Notes under the pieces: generated by a model
What the model was told of the DNA's origin: nothing
Database searches by the model: none
The model's input: only the letters and a program-made list of their open reading frames with translations
Made by a program: the position numbers and the translations under genes
Assembly (NCBI RefSeq): GCF_008710035.1
Contig: NZ_VYKI01000013.1
Coordinates: 1 to 45,056 of the forward strand
Reading direction: 5' to 3'
DNA: 45,056 nt
From: Stenotrophomonas cyclobalanopsidis
GTDB taxonomy: Bacteria; Pseudomonadota; Gammaproteobacteria; Xanthomonadales; Xanthomonadaceae
Shown: in pieces, positions 35,530-45,025 of the stretch
Layout of the letters: every line of letters begins with the position of its first letter
How positions within the stretch are numbered: the first letter of the stretch is position 1

Positions 35530-35734
35530 GTCGCGATTTTCCCGTGTCGGGAGCTGAACCGCATCCTGTCCAATGCGTACCACTGTATCCACGCCGGGGC
35601 CGGATACCTGCAGTTACGCGTTTCGGCCGACAGTGTTACACACAGACACACCCCGAGGATTGAGCCTGCCTGCGCCCGATCTTCACAATGCCCACCAATG
35701 CCGCTGCGGCGGCCTGCCCGAGTGAAGCCCGCAC
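35530..35734. promoter_or_regulatory. Divergent promoter region macR-like / macA
   Basis: Contains GTGTTACACACAGACACAC (about 35632-35650), a short repeat of an ACAC motif that could be an OmpR-type operator. No clear sigma-70 pair can be assigned to either side. Confidence 0.3.
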
Positions 35735-36982
35735 GTGATCTCCCGCCTGTTGCCCGCGACCCGCCGGGGTCGTCTGATCGTGATTGTCCTGCTTGTCGTC
35801 ATTGCTGCCGCGTGCGCCTGGTGGCTGCTGCGCAAGCCCGCCGCCCCGGCCCTGGCCACCAGCCCGGTCAGCCGCGGCGACATCGAACAGACGGTGGAAG
35901 CCACCGGCGTGATCGATGCCTACAAGCTGGTCAGCGTCGGTGCGCAGGCCTCGGGCCAGATCAAATCGCTGAAGGTGCAGCTGGGCGATACGGTGAAGGA
36001 AGGTGATCTGATCGCCGAGATCGACGCCACCACCCAGCAGAACCAGGTGCTTAACGCGCAGGCCTCGCTGGACCAGGTGATCGCCCAGCGCGCCGTGCAG
36101 CAGGCCAGCCTGCGCCAGGCCGAGCTGGACTTCGCCCGGCAGAAGGAGATGCTGGCCGCCGAGGCGACCTCGCGGCAGGAATACGATGCCGCCGAGGCCA
36201 CGCTGAAGACCGCCCGCGCCCAGCTGCAGTCGTACGAGGCGCAGATCAAGGGCCGCGAGACCGAACTGGGTACCGCCCGCGCCAACCTGGCCTACACCCG
36301 CATCACCGCGCCGATGGACGGCACCGTGGTCGCGGTGGTGGCCGAGGAAGGCCGCACGGTGAATGCCAACCAGACCGCGCCGACCATCGTCATGCTGGCG
36401 CGCCTGGACGTGGTTACCGTCAATGCCGAAGTCTCCGAGGCTGACGTGGTCAAAATCAAGGCCGGCATGCCGGTGTACTTCACCACCCTGGGCGACCCGG
36501 ACCGCAAGTACCACGCCACGCTGCGCCAGATCAATCCGGCGCCGTCGTCCATCGCCAACGAAAGCTCGTCCAGTTCCAGCAGCTCGTCCAGCTCCAGCTC
36601 CAGCAGCGCGGTCTACTACAACGCCCTGTTCGACGTGGAAAACCCCGATGGCACCCTGCGCATCGACATGACCGCGCAGGTCTCGGTCCTGCTGCAGCAG
36701 GCCAAGGGCGCGCTGCTGGTGCCGGCCGTGGCGCTGGGCCCGAAGACGCGTGACGGCGAGCGCGTGGTGCGCGTGGTCAACGAACAGGGCCAGCCGCAGC
36801 CGCGCAAGGTCAAGGTCGGCATCAACAACGGCGCCTCCGCGCAGATCCTGTCCGGGCTGAAGGAAGGTGAGCGCGTGGTGGTCGGCGAAGGCGGTGCGGC
36901 CGCAGCCGGCAGCGGCACCGGCAACCGCGGCAGCGGCGCGATGCGCATGGGCCCGCCCGGTGGCATGGGTCCGCGCCGATGA
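35735..36982 (+). CDS. macA: MacA-type periplasmic adaptor of a tripartite ABC efflux pump
   Basis: A 415-residue membrane-fusion protein. N-terminal anchor [19 protein letters not shown]; biotinyl-lipoyl domain ([32 protein letters not shown]); long alpha-hairpin (about 100-185); second lipoyl half ([25 protein letters not shown]); beta-barrel and membrane-proximal domain. A run of 15 serines (277-291) sits in the barrel loop just before [10 protein letters not shown]. The C-terminus is Gly/Met/Pro-rich. The GTG start at 35735 is the first usable codon. It overlaps macB (ATGA). Confidence 0.88.
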   Translation: MISRLLPATRRGRLIVIVLLVVIAAACAWWLLRKPAAPALATSPVSRGDIEQTVEATGVIDAYKLVSVGAQASGQIKSLKVQLGDTVKEGDLIAEIDATTQQNQVLNAQASLDQVIAQRAVQQASLRQAELDFARQKEMLAAEATSRQEYDAAEATLKTARAQLQSYEAQIKGRETELGTARANLAYTRITAPMDGTVVAVVAEEGRTVNANQTAPTIVMLARLDVVTVNAEVSEADVVKIKAGMPVYFTTLGDPDRKYHATLRQINPAPSSIANESSSSSSSSSSSSSSSAVYYNALFDVENPDGTLRIDMTAQVSVLLQQAKGALLVPAVALGPKTRDGERVVRVVNEQGQPQPRKVKVGINNGASAQILSGLKEGERVVVGEGGAAAAGSGTGNRGSGAMRMGPPGGMGPRR

Positions 36983-38937
36983 GCACGACGGCGCCCCTGC
37001 TGCGCCTGCGTGACCTGCGCCGTGAATTCCCGGCCGGCGAGGATGTCATCGCCGTGCTGCGCGACGTCAACCTGGACATCCATGCCGGTGAGATGGTCGC
37101 CATCGTCGGCCAGTCCGGCTCGGGCAAATCGACGCTGATGAACATCCTCGGCTGCTTGGACCGCCCGACGCGCGGCAGCTACCAGGTGGCCGGCCGCGAA
37201 ACCGGAAAGATGGAGCCGGACGAGCTGGCCGAGCTGCGCCGCGGGCATTTCGGTTTCATCTTCCAGCGCTATCACCTGCTGGGCGACCTCGATGCACGTG
37301 GCAACGTCGAAGTGCCGGCGGTATATGCCGGCAGCCCCGGGCCGATCCGCAACGCGCGCGCCGAGCAGCTGCTGCAGCGGCTGGGCCTGCACGACCGCAT
37401 GCACCACAAGCCGGGCCAGCTGTCCGGCGGCCAGCAGCAGCGCGTGTCGATCGCGCGCGCGCTGATGAACGGCGGCGAGGTGATCCTCGCCGACGAACCG
37501 ACCGGCGCGCTGGACACGAAATCCGGTGAGGAAGTGATGGCCATCCTCGGCGAGCTGCATGCCGAAGGCCACACCATCATCATCGTCACCCACGACATGA
37601 GCGTGGCCGAGCACGCCCAGCGCATCATCGAGATCCGCGACGGCGAGATCATCGCCGACCGCGCCAATCCAAAGGCGCCGGACTACCGTGCGCAGCGCCA
37701 GCCCAGCGCCGACGTCGCCCATGGCAGCAGCTGGCGCGCGGCCCGCGACCGCTTCACCGAAGCGTTCCGGATGGCGCTGCTGGCGATGAACGCCCACCGT
37801 CTGCGCACCTTCCTGACCATGCTCGGCATCATCATCGGCATCGCCTCGGTGGTGTCGGTGGTGGCGCTGGGCAACGGCTCGCAGCAGCAGATCCTGCAGA
37901 ACATCAGCGCGCTGGGCACCAACACCATCGATGTCTACCCCGGCCGTGGCTTCGGTGACATGCGCTCGGCGCGCGTGCAGACCCTGAAGGCCACCGACGC
38001 CGATGCGCTGTCGCAGCAGAGCTACGTGGACAGCGCTACACCCAGCGTGTCGACCTCGGTCACCGCGCGCTACCGCAACCAGTCGGCGACGGCACAGATC
38101 AGCGGCGTCGGCGAGCAGTATTTCCGGGTGAAGGGTGTAACCCTGCTCGACGGCAGCTTCTTCGACACCGATGCGATCCGCGGCCTGGCGCAGGTGGGGG
38201 TGATCGACGAGAACACGAAGACCCAGTTCTTCCCCGACAGCGACCCGATCGGCCAGGTGATCCTGCTGGGCAACGTGCCGGTGCGCGTGGTCGGCGTAGC
38301 CAAGAAGCAGAGCTTCGGCTTCGGTGGCAGCACCAGCCTGGGCGTGTTCGTGCCGTACACCACGGTGATGTCGCGCATGCTGGGGCAGAGCTTCGTCTCC
38401 AGCATCACCGTGCGCGTCAACGATGAAACACCGATGGATGCCGCACAGGAAGCCATCACCCGGCTGCTGACCCTGCGCCACGGCACCGAGGATTTCTTCC
38501 TCAGCAACAGCGCCGAGATCCGCGAGACCATCGAACAGACCACGCGCACGATGACCCTGCTGATCGGCGCCATCGCCGCCATCGCCCTGCTGGTCGGCGG
38601 CATCGGCGTGATGAACATCATGCTGGTGTCGGTGACCGAACGTACCCGCGAGATCGGCGTGCGCATGGCCGTGGGTGCGCGGCAGAGCGACATCCGCCAG
38701 CAGTTCCTGATCGAAGCGGTGCTGGTGTGCCTGATCGGCGGCCTGCTCGGCATCGGCCTGGCACTGCTGCTGGGCGTACTGATCGGCCACTTCTCCAGCA
38801 ATTTCCAGGTGGTGTTCTCGACTGCCTCGATCATCGCCGCGTTTGCCTGCTCGACCCTGATCGGCGTGGCGTTTGGATTCCTGCCGGCACGCAATGCCGC
38901 CCAGCTCGACCCGGTGGAGGCCCTGGCCCGCGAATGA
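36979..38937 (+). CDS. macB: MacB-type ABC efflux ATPase/permease
   Basis: A 652-residue MacB. The N-terminal ATPase has Walker [10 protein letters not shown] (44-52), signature LSGGQQQR (148-155), Walker B VILADEP (168-174) and H-loop [11 protein letters not shown]. The permease starts with [24 protein letters not shown] (about 275), followed by the large periplasmic MacB_PCD domain and a C-terminal FtsX part with three helices ([42 protein letters not shown]). It acts as a mechanotransmitter moving substrates from periplasm to the outer-membrane channel. MacAB pumps export macrolides, peptides or siderophores. Overlaps both neighbours by 4 nt. Confidence 0.93.
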   Translation: MSTTAPLLRLRDLRREFPAGEDVIAVLRDVNLDIHAGEMVAIVGQSGSGKSTLMNILGCLDRPTRGSYQVAGRETGKMEPDELAELRRGHFGFIFQRYHLLGDLDARGNVEVPAVYAGSPGPIRNARAEQLLQRLGLHDRMHHKPGQLSGGQQQRVSIARALMNGGEVILADEPTGALDTKSGEEVMAILGELHAEGHTIIIVTHDMSVAEHAQRIIEIRDGEIIADRANPKAPDYRAQRQPSADVAHGSSWRAARDRFTEAFRMALLAMNAHRLRTFLTMLGIIIGIASVVSVVALGNGSQQQILQNISALGTNTIDVYPGRGFGDMRSARVQTLKATDADALSQQSYVDSATPSVSTSVTARYRNQSATAQISGVGEQYFRVKGVTLLDGSFFDTDAIRGLAQVGVIDENTKTQFFPDSDPIGQVILLGNVPVRVVGVAKKQSFGFGGSTSLGVFVPYTTVMSRMLGQSFVSSITVRVNDETPMDAAQEAITRLLTLRHGTEDFFLSNSAEIRETIEQTTRTMTLLIGAIAAIALLVGGIGVMNIMLVSVTERTREIGVRMAVGARQSDIRQQFLIEAVLVCLIGGLLGIGLALLLGVLIGHFSSNFQVVFSTASIIAAFACSTLIGVAFGFLPARNAAQLDPVEALARE

Positions 38938-40373
38938 AGATGATGACCCGACTGACCTCCCCTGCCCCTTCGCGCCTGCTGCTGGCCGGCGCCGTGCTGC
39001 TCGCCCTGTCCGGCTGCGCCTCGGTGGGCCGCTACCCGACCGAAGACCCGGCCGTGGCCGCGACCTATGGCCGTGGCGATGCCACCCTCAACGCGCCGGC
39101 CGATGACCCGCGCAGCAGCCTGGACACCCCGGGCCGCGACGTCCGCCAGGACACCTGGTGGACCGGCTTCGGTGACGAGCGACTGGACCGCCTGGTGGCG
39201 CAGGCCCTGGCCGCCAACAGCGACCTCGGTGCCGCCGGCCTGGCCGTGCAGCGCGCCCGCCTGCAGGCCGGCCTGGCCAGCAACGCGCTGTGGCCGCAGC
39301 CGTCATCGTCCGGCGTCAGCGCCAGCGGCAGCCGCCCGACCGACCAGGCCGCCGACTGGAGCCGCGGCTATTCCACCGGCGTGTCGCTGTCGTGGGAGGT
39401 GGACCTGTGGGGCCGCCTGCGCACCGCGCGCGACATCGCCCGCTGGGAAGCCCAGGCCAGCGAGGAGGACCGGCAGAACACCGCCCTGCTGGTGATCGGC
39501 GACACGATCAGCCAGTACTGGGCGCTGGCCTACCTCAACCAGTCCATCGCCAGCGGCGAGGCCAACCTGCAGCGCCTGGAGCGCACCCGCGACCTGGTGC
39601 AGGCCCGCTTCGACGCCGGTGCGGTGTCGCGGCTGGAAGTGCGCCAGGCGCTGCAGAACCTGGAATCGCAGCGTTCGGCGCAGAGCGCGCTGGAACAGCA
39701 GCGGGTGGAAGTACGCAACGCATTGACCGTGCTGCTGGATGGCACGCCGTGGCCGCAGCAGGACGAGCCGCAGGACCTGCAGGCCGCGCGCAGCCCGGGC
39801 ATCGACGAAGGCCTGCCGGCCGACCTGCTGGGCCGCCGCCCCGACCTGCGCGCGGCCGAACTGCGCCTGCGCAACAGCCTGAAGACCATCAAGGTGACCG
39901 CCACCCAGTACTACCCGGCGCTGAGCCTGACCGGCAGCCTCGGCTCCAGTGCGACCTCGCTGGGGGATGTGCTGCGCAACCCGGTGGCCACGCTCGGCGC
40001 CGGGCTGTCGCTGCCCTTCCTCAACCTGCAGCGTGCGCAGCTGGACACCGACATCGCCGGTACCGCCTACCAGATCGCCGCGACCAACTTCCGCAAGACG
40101 CTGTACACCGCGCTATCGGAAGTGGACAACGCGCTGTCGGCGCGCGAGCAGCTGGCGCGCCAGGTGGCCGCTTCGCAGGCATCGTATGACCAGGCCGTGG
40201 AAGTGGAGCGCGCGCAGGAAGTGCGCTACCGGGTGGGTGCCACCGACCTGCGGACCTGGCTGGAAGCACAGCAGACCCGGCGCGATGCCGAGCTGTCGCT
40301 GGCGCGTGTGCGGCAGAGCCAGCTGAACAACGACGTGACCCTGTTCAAGGCGCTGGGCGGCAGCGCGGGGTAA
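38934..40373 (+). CDS. Outer-membrane efflux factor, NodT/OprM-like lipoprotein (MacC)
   Basis: A 479-residue outer-membrane factor. Lipoprotein signal with lipobox LSGC (C28). Two OEP repeats follow (about 70-265 and 285-475), containing [44 protein letters not shown] and the mirrored [21 protein letters not shown], typical of NodT-family channels. It completes the macA-macB-OMF operon, the layout described as MacABC in S. maltophilia; E. coli instead uses TolC encoded elsewhere. SMAG copies follow the stop. Confidence 0.88.
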   Translation: MKMMTRLTSPAPSRLLLAGAVLLALSGCASVGRYPTEDPAVAATYGRGDATLNAPADDPRSSLDTPGRDVRQDTWWTGFGDERLDRLVAQALAANSDLGAAGLAVQRARLQAGLASNALWPQPSSSGVSASGSRPTDQAADWSRGYSTGVSLSWEVDLWGRLRTARDIARWEAQASEEDRQNTALLVIGDTISQYWALAYLNQSIASGEANLQRLERTRDLVQARFDAGAVSRLEVRQALQNLESQRSAQSALEQQRVEVRNALTVLLDGTPWPQQDEPQDLQAARSPGIDEGLPADLLGRRPDLRAAELRLRNSLKTIKVTATQYYPALSLTGSLGSSATSLGDVLRNPVATLGAGLSLPFLNLQRAQLDTDIAGTAYQIAATNFRKTLYTALSEVDNALSAREQLARQVAASQASYDQAVEVERAQEVRYRVGATDLRTWLEAQQTRRDAELSLARVRQSQLNNDVTLFKALGGSAG

Positions 40374-40404
40374 GGCTCCATGGGATGGCGGGGTGCACCG
40401 CTCT

Positions 40405-40430
40405 GGCAGGTGTCGACCTTGGTCGACACG
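40405..40430. repeat. SMAG-like monomer
   Basis: GGCAGGTGTCGACC/GGTCGACAC; a CAGG head instead of GTAG. Confidence 0.55.
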
Positions 40431-40438
40431 CGACTGCT

Positions 40439-40525
40439 GTAGAGCCGAGCCCATGCTCGGCTGTCGCATGCCGCGCGGCCACGTCGTCCCGATCAGAAAG
40501 CAGCCGAGCATGGGCTCGGCTCTAC
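40439..40525. repeat. SMAG dimer
   Basis: GTAGAGCCGAGCCCATGCTC at 40439 and its inverted mate ending GGCTCTAC at 40525, spacer about 35 nt. It lies between the convergent macC and rlmB ends. Confidence 0.8.
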
Positions 40526-40540
40526 AAAACCGTCAGCCGA

Positions 40541-41284
40541 TCAACCGCGCTGGCGCACGGCCTCGAACAGGCTGACGCCCGCGGCGACGGAGACGTTCAG
40601 GCTCTCGATCTCGCCCGGCATCGGAATCTTGACCAGGCCATCGCAGTTCTCGCGGGTCAGGCGGCGCAGGCCATCGGCTTCACCGCCCAGCACCAGCGCG
40701 ATGTTGCCCTTCAGGTCCAGCTGGTACAGCGAAGCGGTGGCCTCACCGGCCAGGCCGTAGATCCAGACGCCCTGCTTCTGCAGGTCCTTCAGGCAACGCG
40801 ACAGGTTGGTCACCGCCACCACGGGGATGAGGTCGGCGGCGCCGGCCGAGGTCTTGCGCACAGTCGCATTGACCGTGGCCGACTTGTCCTTGGGAATGAT
40901 CACGGCGGTGGCACCGGCCGCGGCGGCCGAGCGCAGGCAGGCGCCCAGGTTGTGCGGGTCCTGCACTTCGTCCAGCACCAGCAGCAGGGCCTTGCCCTCG
41001 GCAGCGGTGACCAGGCCTTCCAGCTCGTTCTCGCTGTAAGTGCGGGCTGCGGCATAGCGCGCGGCCACACCCTGGTGGCGCACCGAACCGCCGACACCGT
41101 CCAGCGCCTGGCTGTTGACCTTGCGCACGTCGATACCCTTGCGGCGGGCATTTTCCTCGATTTCGACCAGGCGCGGGTTCTTCGCACCGGCCTCGACCAG
41201 CACTTCGCGGACATTGTCGGCGTCGTTCTCGATGGAGGAAGCGACGGCGTTGACGCCGACGATCCACTGGCTGTTCTTGCTCAT
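40541..41284 (-). CDS. rlmB: 23S rRNA (guanosine-2251-2'-O)-methyltransferase RlmB
   Basis: A 247-residue SPOUT (TrmH-family) enzyme that methylates Gm2251 of 23S rRNA. N-terminal substrate-binding domain (1-80). The catalytic knot carries the three motifs: DPHNLGACLRSA (109-120), ALVLGGEADGL (196-206) and IPMPGEIESLNVSVAAGV (220-237). RlmB is often encoded just after rnr, as here, but with a GFA gene inserted between them. Confidence 0.94.
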   Translation of the reverse strand: MSKNSQWIVGVNAVASSIENDADNVREVLVEAGAKNPRLVEIEENARRKGIDVRKVNSQALDGVGGSVRHQGVAARYAAARTYSENELEGLVTAAEGKALLLVLDEVQDPHNLGACLRSAAAAGATAVIIPKDKSATVNATVRKTSAGAADLIPVVAVTNLSRCLKDLQKQGVWIYGLAGEATASLYQLDLKGNIALVLGGEADGLRRLTRENCDGLVKIPMPGEIESLNVSVAAGVSLFEAVRQRG

Positions 41285-41348
41285 GCGGGGGCCGAACCGG
41301 AAAGGGGGTGGCTATGGTAGAGCATCGGCGCCGGCCGCGCTGCGCGCT

Positions 41349-41371
41349 CGCCGGGCATGGCCCGGCGCTAC
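41349..41371. repeat. SMAG monomer
   Basis: CGCCGGGCATGGCCCGGCG then CTAC, 7 nt beyond the end of the GFA gene. Confidence 0.7.
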
Positions 41372-41378
41372 CCGCCGT

Positions 41379-41873
41379 TCATCCTTCGGCTGAACGGCTG
41401 CGCGGCGGCCAGTGCGGGGTGTCGTGGTCGGGGTGCTGGTGGGACACGATCGTGGCCAGGAACTCCAGCGCCGCGACGTCCTCTTCGGTGCGGCTGCCCG
41501 GCAACAGGCGCAGGCCATCCACGAAGGGCAGCTTGCGCTCCATGCCGTACTGCAGGGTGGGCGGCAGGCGTTCGGGTTCGTCGAAGGCGCCGGCAGCCAC
41601 GGCCATGCCGTCCGGGGCCTCGTAGGTCAGCGGGGTGCCGCAGTCAGCGCAGAAGCCACGGCGGACCACGTTGGAGGACTGGAAATAGCGCGGCTGGCCG
41701 CGGGTCCAGCTGAACTGCGCGCCGCGCACCGAGACCAGCGGCGCGTAGTAGGCGCCGAACGCCTTCTGGCACATCCGGCAATGGCAGATCGAGCTGTCGG
41801 TGAGGGCGCCGCGCGCCTCGAAGCGGATGGCGCCGCACTGGCAGCCGCCGCGGTACTCGGGTTGGCCTTGCAT
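41379..41873 (-). CDS. GFA/CENP-V family zinc protein
   Basis: A 164-residue Mss4-like fold protein with the GFA cysteines: C11 and C13 (GGCQCGAIRFEA), C30, C32 and C35 (SICHCRMCQKAFG), C75 and C78 (GFCADCGTPL). These hold one structural and one labile zinc. The prototype was called glutathione-dependent formaldehyde-activating enzyme, but most members have no proven reaction. ATG 41873 has a strong GGAGG site; the open frame further upstream reads through SMAG repeats and is not coding. Confidence 0.83.
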   Translation of the reverse strand: MQGQPEYRGGCQCGAIRFEARGALTDSSICHCRMCQKAFGAYYAPLVSVRGAQFSWTRGQPRYFQSSNVVRRGFCADCGTPLTYEAPDGMAVAAGAFDEPERLPPTLQYGMERKLPFVDGLRLLPGSRTEEDVAALEFLATIVSHQHPDHDTPHWPPRSRSAEG

Positions 41874-41894
41874 GCTGGGTTCCTCCGGAACGTC

Positions 41895-41954
41895 GTGCCA
41901 ACCAAGGTTGGCACCTACCGGGTGAGGAATGTGCCAACCAAGGTTGGCATCTAC
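41895..41954. repeat. Two direct SMAG monomers
   Basis: GTGCCAACC/GGTTGGCAC with CTAC end (41895-41918), and a near-identical copy at 41931-41954. Both lie between rnr and the GFA gene. Confidence 0.75.
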
Positions 41955-41966
41955 CAGGTCCGGCAG

Positions 41967-41987
41967 GTGCCGACCGTTGGTCGGCAC
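41967..41987. repeat. SMAG-like palindrome (GTGC variant)
   Basis: GTGCCGACC-GTT-GGTCGGCAC, identical to the unit at 13610, 5 nt past the rnr stop. Confidence 0.7.
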
Positions 41988-41992
41988 GCCTT

Positions 41993-44458
41993 TCAATACT
42001 GCTTCTTTTCGCGCTTGGCCGGCTTGCCGCGTTCCGGCAGCGGCGGCAGGCCATCGCCCTCGTCCTCGCCCTTGTGTTCGACCAGGCGGAAGTCGATCTT
42101 GCGCTCCTCCATGCTGGCCTTCAGCACCAGGATGCGCACGCGGTCGCCCAGCCGGTAGCTGCTGCCGCGGCGTTCGCCGGTCAGCGTCTTGCGCGTGGCG
42201 TCGAACTTGTAATAGTCCTGCGGCAGCTGGGTCACATGGACCAGGCCCTGCACCTTGGAATCATCCAGCTCCACGAACAGGCCGAAGCTGGTGACGCCGC
42301 TGATCACGCCGTCGAACTGGCCGCCCACGTGCTTTTCCATCCACGCCGCGCGGTAGCGCTCGTCGACCTCGCGCTCGGCCTCGTCGGCACGACGCTCGCG
42401 CTCGGAACACTGCAGCGCCAGCGCGGCCATCTCGCGGGCGTTGTAGGTGAACTTGTCCAGCGGCTTGCCGGACAGCGCGTGCTTGATCGCACGGTGCACC
42501 AGCAGGTCGGGATAACGACGGATCGGCGAGGTGAAGTGCGCGTACGCCTCCAGGGCGAGGCCGAAGTGACCATTGTTGTCCGGGCTGTAGACCGCCAGGC
42601 TCTGGCTGCGCAGCAGCACCGATTCCAGCAGCGTTGCATCGGGACGGTCGCGGATCTTCTTCAGCAGCTTGGTGTAGTCGCCCGGGCGCACCTTCGACCA
42701 CGGCGGCAGGCTCAGCTTGAACTCCTTGAGGAATTCCAGCAGGTCGGCGAACTTGGTCTCCGGCGGCTTCTCGTGGACGCGGTACGGGGCCGGCACATGG
42801 CGCGACAGCAGGTACTTGGCCGCCTCCACGTTGGCCGCGATCATGCATTCCTCGATCAGCTTGTGCGCATCGTTGCGCACCAGCATGCCGGCCTGGGTCA
42901 CTTCGCCACGGTTGTCCAGCACGAAGCGCACTTCACTGCTTTCAAACTCGATGGCACCGCGCTTGGCACGCGCCTTGGACAGCACCTTGTACAGCTGGTG
43001 CAGGCGCTGCACCTGCGGCAGCAGCGGGCCCATCCACGCCTTGGTATCGGCATCGTCCTCGCCCACCGCCTTCCACACCTGGGTGTAGGTCAGGCGCGCG
43101 TGCGAGTTCATCACCGCTTCGTAGAAGCGCGAATGGCTGACCACGCCGTCGCGGTCGATCTGCATGTCGCAGACGAAGCACATGCGGTCGACCTTGGGCA
43201 TCAACGAGCAGATGCCGTTGGACAGGGTCTCCGGCAGCATCGGCACCACGAAGCCCGGGAAGTACACCGACGTGGCACGCTTCTGCGCTTCCTCGTCCAG
43301 CGGCGTGCCGGGGCGCACGTAGTTGGAGACATCGGCAATGGCCACCACCAGGCGGAAGCCATCGGCATTCGGTTCGCAGTAGACCGCGTCGTCGAAGTCC
43401 TTGGCATCCTCACCGTCGATGGTCACCAGCGGCGTGCTGCGCAGGTCGACGCGGTCGCCGATCATCGCCGGCTCGACCACCATCGGCACCGAAGCGGCCT
43501 CGTCCAGCACATCCTGCGGGAACTCGAACGGCAGTTCGTGGCCGTGGATGGCGGTCTCCACCACCAGCGAGGCGGTCAGCTTGTCGCCCAGCACGGCGAT
43601 GATGCGGCCGATCGGCGGGCGACGGCTGTCCGGTGCCTGGGTCAGTTCGCAGACCACCAGCTGGCCGTCGCGCGCGCCACCGGTCTGGTCCGGCGGTACC
43701 TGCACGTTGCGCTGGATGCGCTTGTCATCGGGCACTACGTAATTGATGCCCATTTCAATGCTGAAGCGACCGATCAGGCGGGTCATGCCGCGTTCGAGCA
43801 CGCGGGCGATGCTGCCTTCGCGGCGGCCACGGTGGTCGATACCGGTCACGCGGGCCAGCACCTTGTCGCCGTGCATCACCTTGCGCATTTCATACGGCGG
43901 CAGGAACAGATCGTCGCCGCCCTCGAGCGGGCGCAGGAAGCCGAACCCTTCCGGGTTGGCGATCACCACGCCGGTAACCAGATTCAGGGTCCGGATCGGC
44001 GCGAAGCCGCCGCGGCGGTTCTGCACCAGCTGGCCATCACGGACCATGGCGCCGAGCCGGCGCGACAGTGCCTCGGCACGGTCGGCTGCGGTCAAGCCCA
44101 GGCGCGCGCCCAGCTCTTCGGCGGTCTGCGGCCCTTCGCAGCGTTCCAGCAGGGCCAGGATGGCCTCGCGGCTGGCGATAGGCTGTTCGTACTTCTCTGC
44201 TTCGCGGGCGGCATAGGGATCGTCGATCACCTTGCCGGTCGGCGGCAGCTTGCGGCCCGGGGCCGGGCCCGGTGCGGCGGCATCCATGCCGCGGCCCTTG
44301 CGGCCGCGCGGCGGTGCACCGCCTTCATTCATTTCAGGGAGCCAGCCCGGCAACGGCTTGCCCGGCTTGTTAGTGCGGGCTGCGCCCGCCTTGGCGCCCT
44401 TGGTCGGGGCCTGGCTGCGGGACTTGCTCCCGCCTTTGCTTGGTTTTTTGGTAGTCAT
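41993..44458 (-). CDS. rnr: Ribonuclease R
   Basis: An 821-residue RNase II/R 3'-5' exoribonuclease that degrades structured RNA and matures rRNA. N-terminal basic, Gly/Pro-rich extension (1-70); winged helix (about 90-150); two cold-shock domains; RNB catalytic core with the aspartates in IDGEDAKDFDDAVY (about 347-360) and FTSPIRRYPDLLVHRAI; C-terminal S1 domain (about 710-795, DGVISGVTSFGLFVELDD) and a Lys-rich tail. The ATG at 44458 is followed by a Lys/Ser-rich start typical of the genus. Confidence 0.95.
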   Translation of the reverse strand: MTTKKPSKGGSKSRSQAPTKGAKAGAARTNKPGKPLPGWLPEMNEGGAPPRGRKGRGMDAAAPGPAPGRKLPPTGKVIDDPYAAREAEKYEQPIASREAILALLERCEGPQTAEELGARLGLTAADRAEALSRRLGAMVRDGQLVQNRRGGFAPIRTLNLVTGVVIANPEGFGFLRPLEGGDDLFLPPYEMRKVMHGDKVLARVTGIDHRGRREGSIARVLERGMTRLIGRFSIEMGINYVVPDDKRIQRNVQVPPDQTGGARDGQLVVCELTQAPDSRRPPIGRIIAVLGDKLTASLVVETAIHGHELPFEFPQDVLDEAASVPMVVEPAMIGDRVDLRSTPLVTIDGEDAKDFDDAVYCEPNADGFRLVVAIADVSNYVRPGTPLDEEAQKRATSVYFPGFVVPMLPETLSNGICSLMPKVDRMCFVCDMQIDRDGVVSHSRFYEAVMNSHARLTYTQVWKAVGEDDADTKAWMGPLLPQVQRLHQLYKVLSKARAKRGAIEFESSEVRFVLDNRGEVTQAGMLVRNDAHKLIEECMIAANVEAAKYLLSRHVPAPYRVHEKPPETKFADLLEFLKEFKLSLPPWSKVRPGDYTKLLKKIRDRPDATLLESVLLRSQSLAVYSPDNNGHFGLALEAYAHFTSPIRRYPDLLVHRAIKHALSGKPLDKFTYNAREMAALALQCSERERRADEAEREVDERYRAAWMEKHVGGQFDGVISGVTSFGLFVELDDSKVQGLVHVTQLPQDYYKFDATRKTLTGERRGSSYRLGDRVRILVLKASMEERKIDFRLVEHKGEDEGDGLPPLPERGKPAKREKKQY

Positions 44459-44544
44459 CGCCCTACATGGTAGCCGTTGCGGGCGTGCAGAACGGGTCAG
44501 GGGCGGATTCTGGAATTGCCGCGTGAACTATTTGTTGGAAATCG

Positions 44545-44573
44545 TTGACAGCCTGCGGATTCATCTTCACAAT
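44545..44573 (+). promoter_or_regulatory. Promoter of the first tRNA-Leu
   Basis: TTGACA (44545-44550), 17 nt, CACAAT (44568-44573), 14 nt before the mature tRNA 5' end. Confidence 0.75.
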
Positions 44574-44587
44574 TGCGCCTCTGGAAC

Positions 44588-44672
<85 letters not shown>

Positions 44673-44674
44673 AC

Positions 44675-44708
44675 GAAAAAACTCCTCGCTTCGGCGGGGT
44701 TTTTTTTT
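44675..44708 (+). terminator. Terminator of the first tRNA-Leu
   Basis: CCTCGC-TTCG-GCGGGG stem flanked by A and T runs, followed by at least eight T. Confidence 0.9.
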
Positions 44709-44725
44709 GCCTGTAATCCAGCAGC

Positions 44726-44764
44726 GGGGTCGGATCCCTTTCCAGAGGAAAGGGCTGTGACCCC
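44726..44764 (+). repeat. GGGGTCGGATCCC-type hairpin repeat, copy 5
   Basis: Outer stem GGGGTC (last base paired loosely) with CACCCC-like end (TGTGACCCC), inner stem CCCTTTCC/GGAAAGGG with loop AGA. It lies between the two tRNA genes. Confidence 0.75.
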
Positions 44765-44790
44765 ATCGCGAGATTGGTTTTCGAGAAGTG

Positions 44791-44819
44791 TTGACACCCC
44801 GGCAACAACACCCCATAAT
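44791..44819 (+). promoter_or_regulatory. Promoter of the second tRNA-Leu
   Basis: TTGACA (44791-44796), 17 nt, CATAAT (44814-44819), 13 nt before the tRNA. Confidence 0.8.
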
Positions 44820-44832
44820 CTCGCTCCTCGAC

Positions 44833-44919
44833 GCCCAGGTGGCGGAATTGGTAGACGCACTAGCTTCAGGTGCTAGCGGGGGCAACTTCGTGGAGGTTCG
44901 AGTCCTCTCCTGGGCACCA
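44833..44919 (+). tRNA. tRNA-Leu (anticodon CAG), copy 2
   Basis: 87 nt with encoded CCA. Same acceptor, D and T arms as copy 1; anticodon stem CTAGC/GCTAG, anticodon CAG at 44867-44869; variable arm CGGGGGCAACTTCGT is 2 nt longer and of different sequence. Confidence 0.95.
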
Positions 44920-44935
44920 CGTCGAGAAAGAAAAC

Positions 44936-44959
44936 AACCCGCGCAAGCGGGTTTTTTCT
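44936..44959 (+). terminator. Terminator of the second tRNA-Leu
   Basis: AACCCGC-GCAA-GCGGGTT followed by TTTTCTT. Confidence 0.9.
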
Positions 44960-44978
44960 TGCCTGCGATCTGGGCCAC

Positions 44979-45025
44979 GTAGAGTCGAGCTTGCTCGACT
45001 GATTCCGTGCAGAGCAGTCGAGCAA
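44979..45025. repeat. SMAG dimer with broken second half
   Basis: GTAGAGTCGAGCTTGCTCGA (44979-) is complete, but the inverted mate CAGTCGAGCAAGC stops before its CTAC end and changes to an A-rich purine stretch. Confidence 0.6.

Noticed and set aside
41874..41996. N-terminal extension of the GFA protein
   Set aside because: It is the translation of two SMAG copies; a strong GGAGG site precedes ATG 41873.
42074..44473. 799-residue open frame opposite rnr
   Set aside because: His/Gln/Ala-rich antisense shadow of RNase R; no domain motifs and no start signals.
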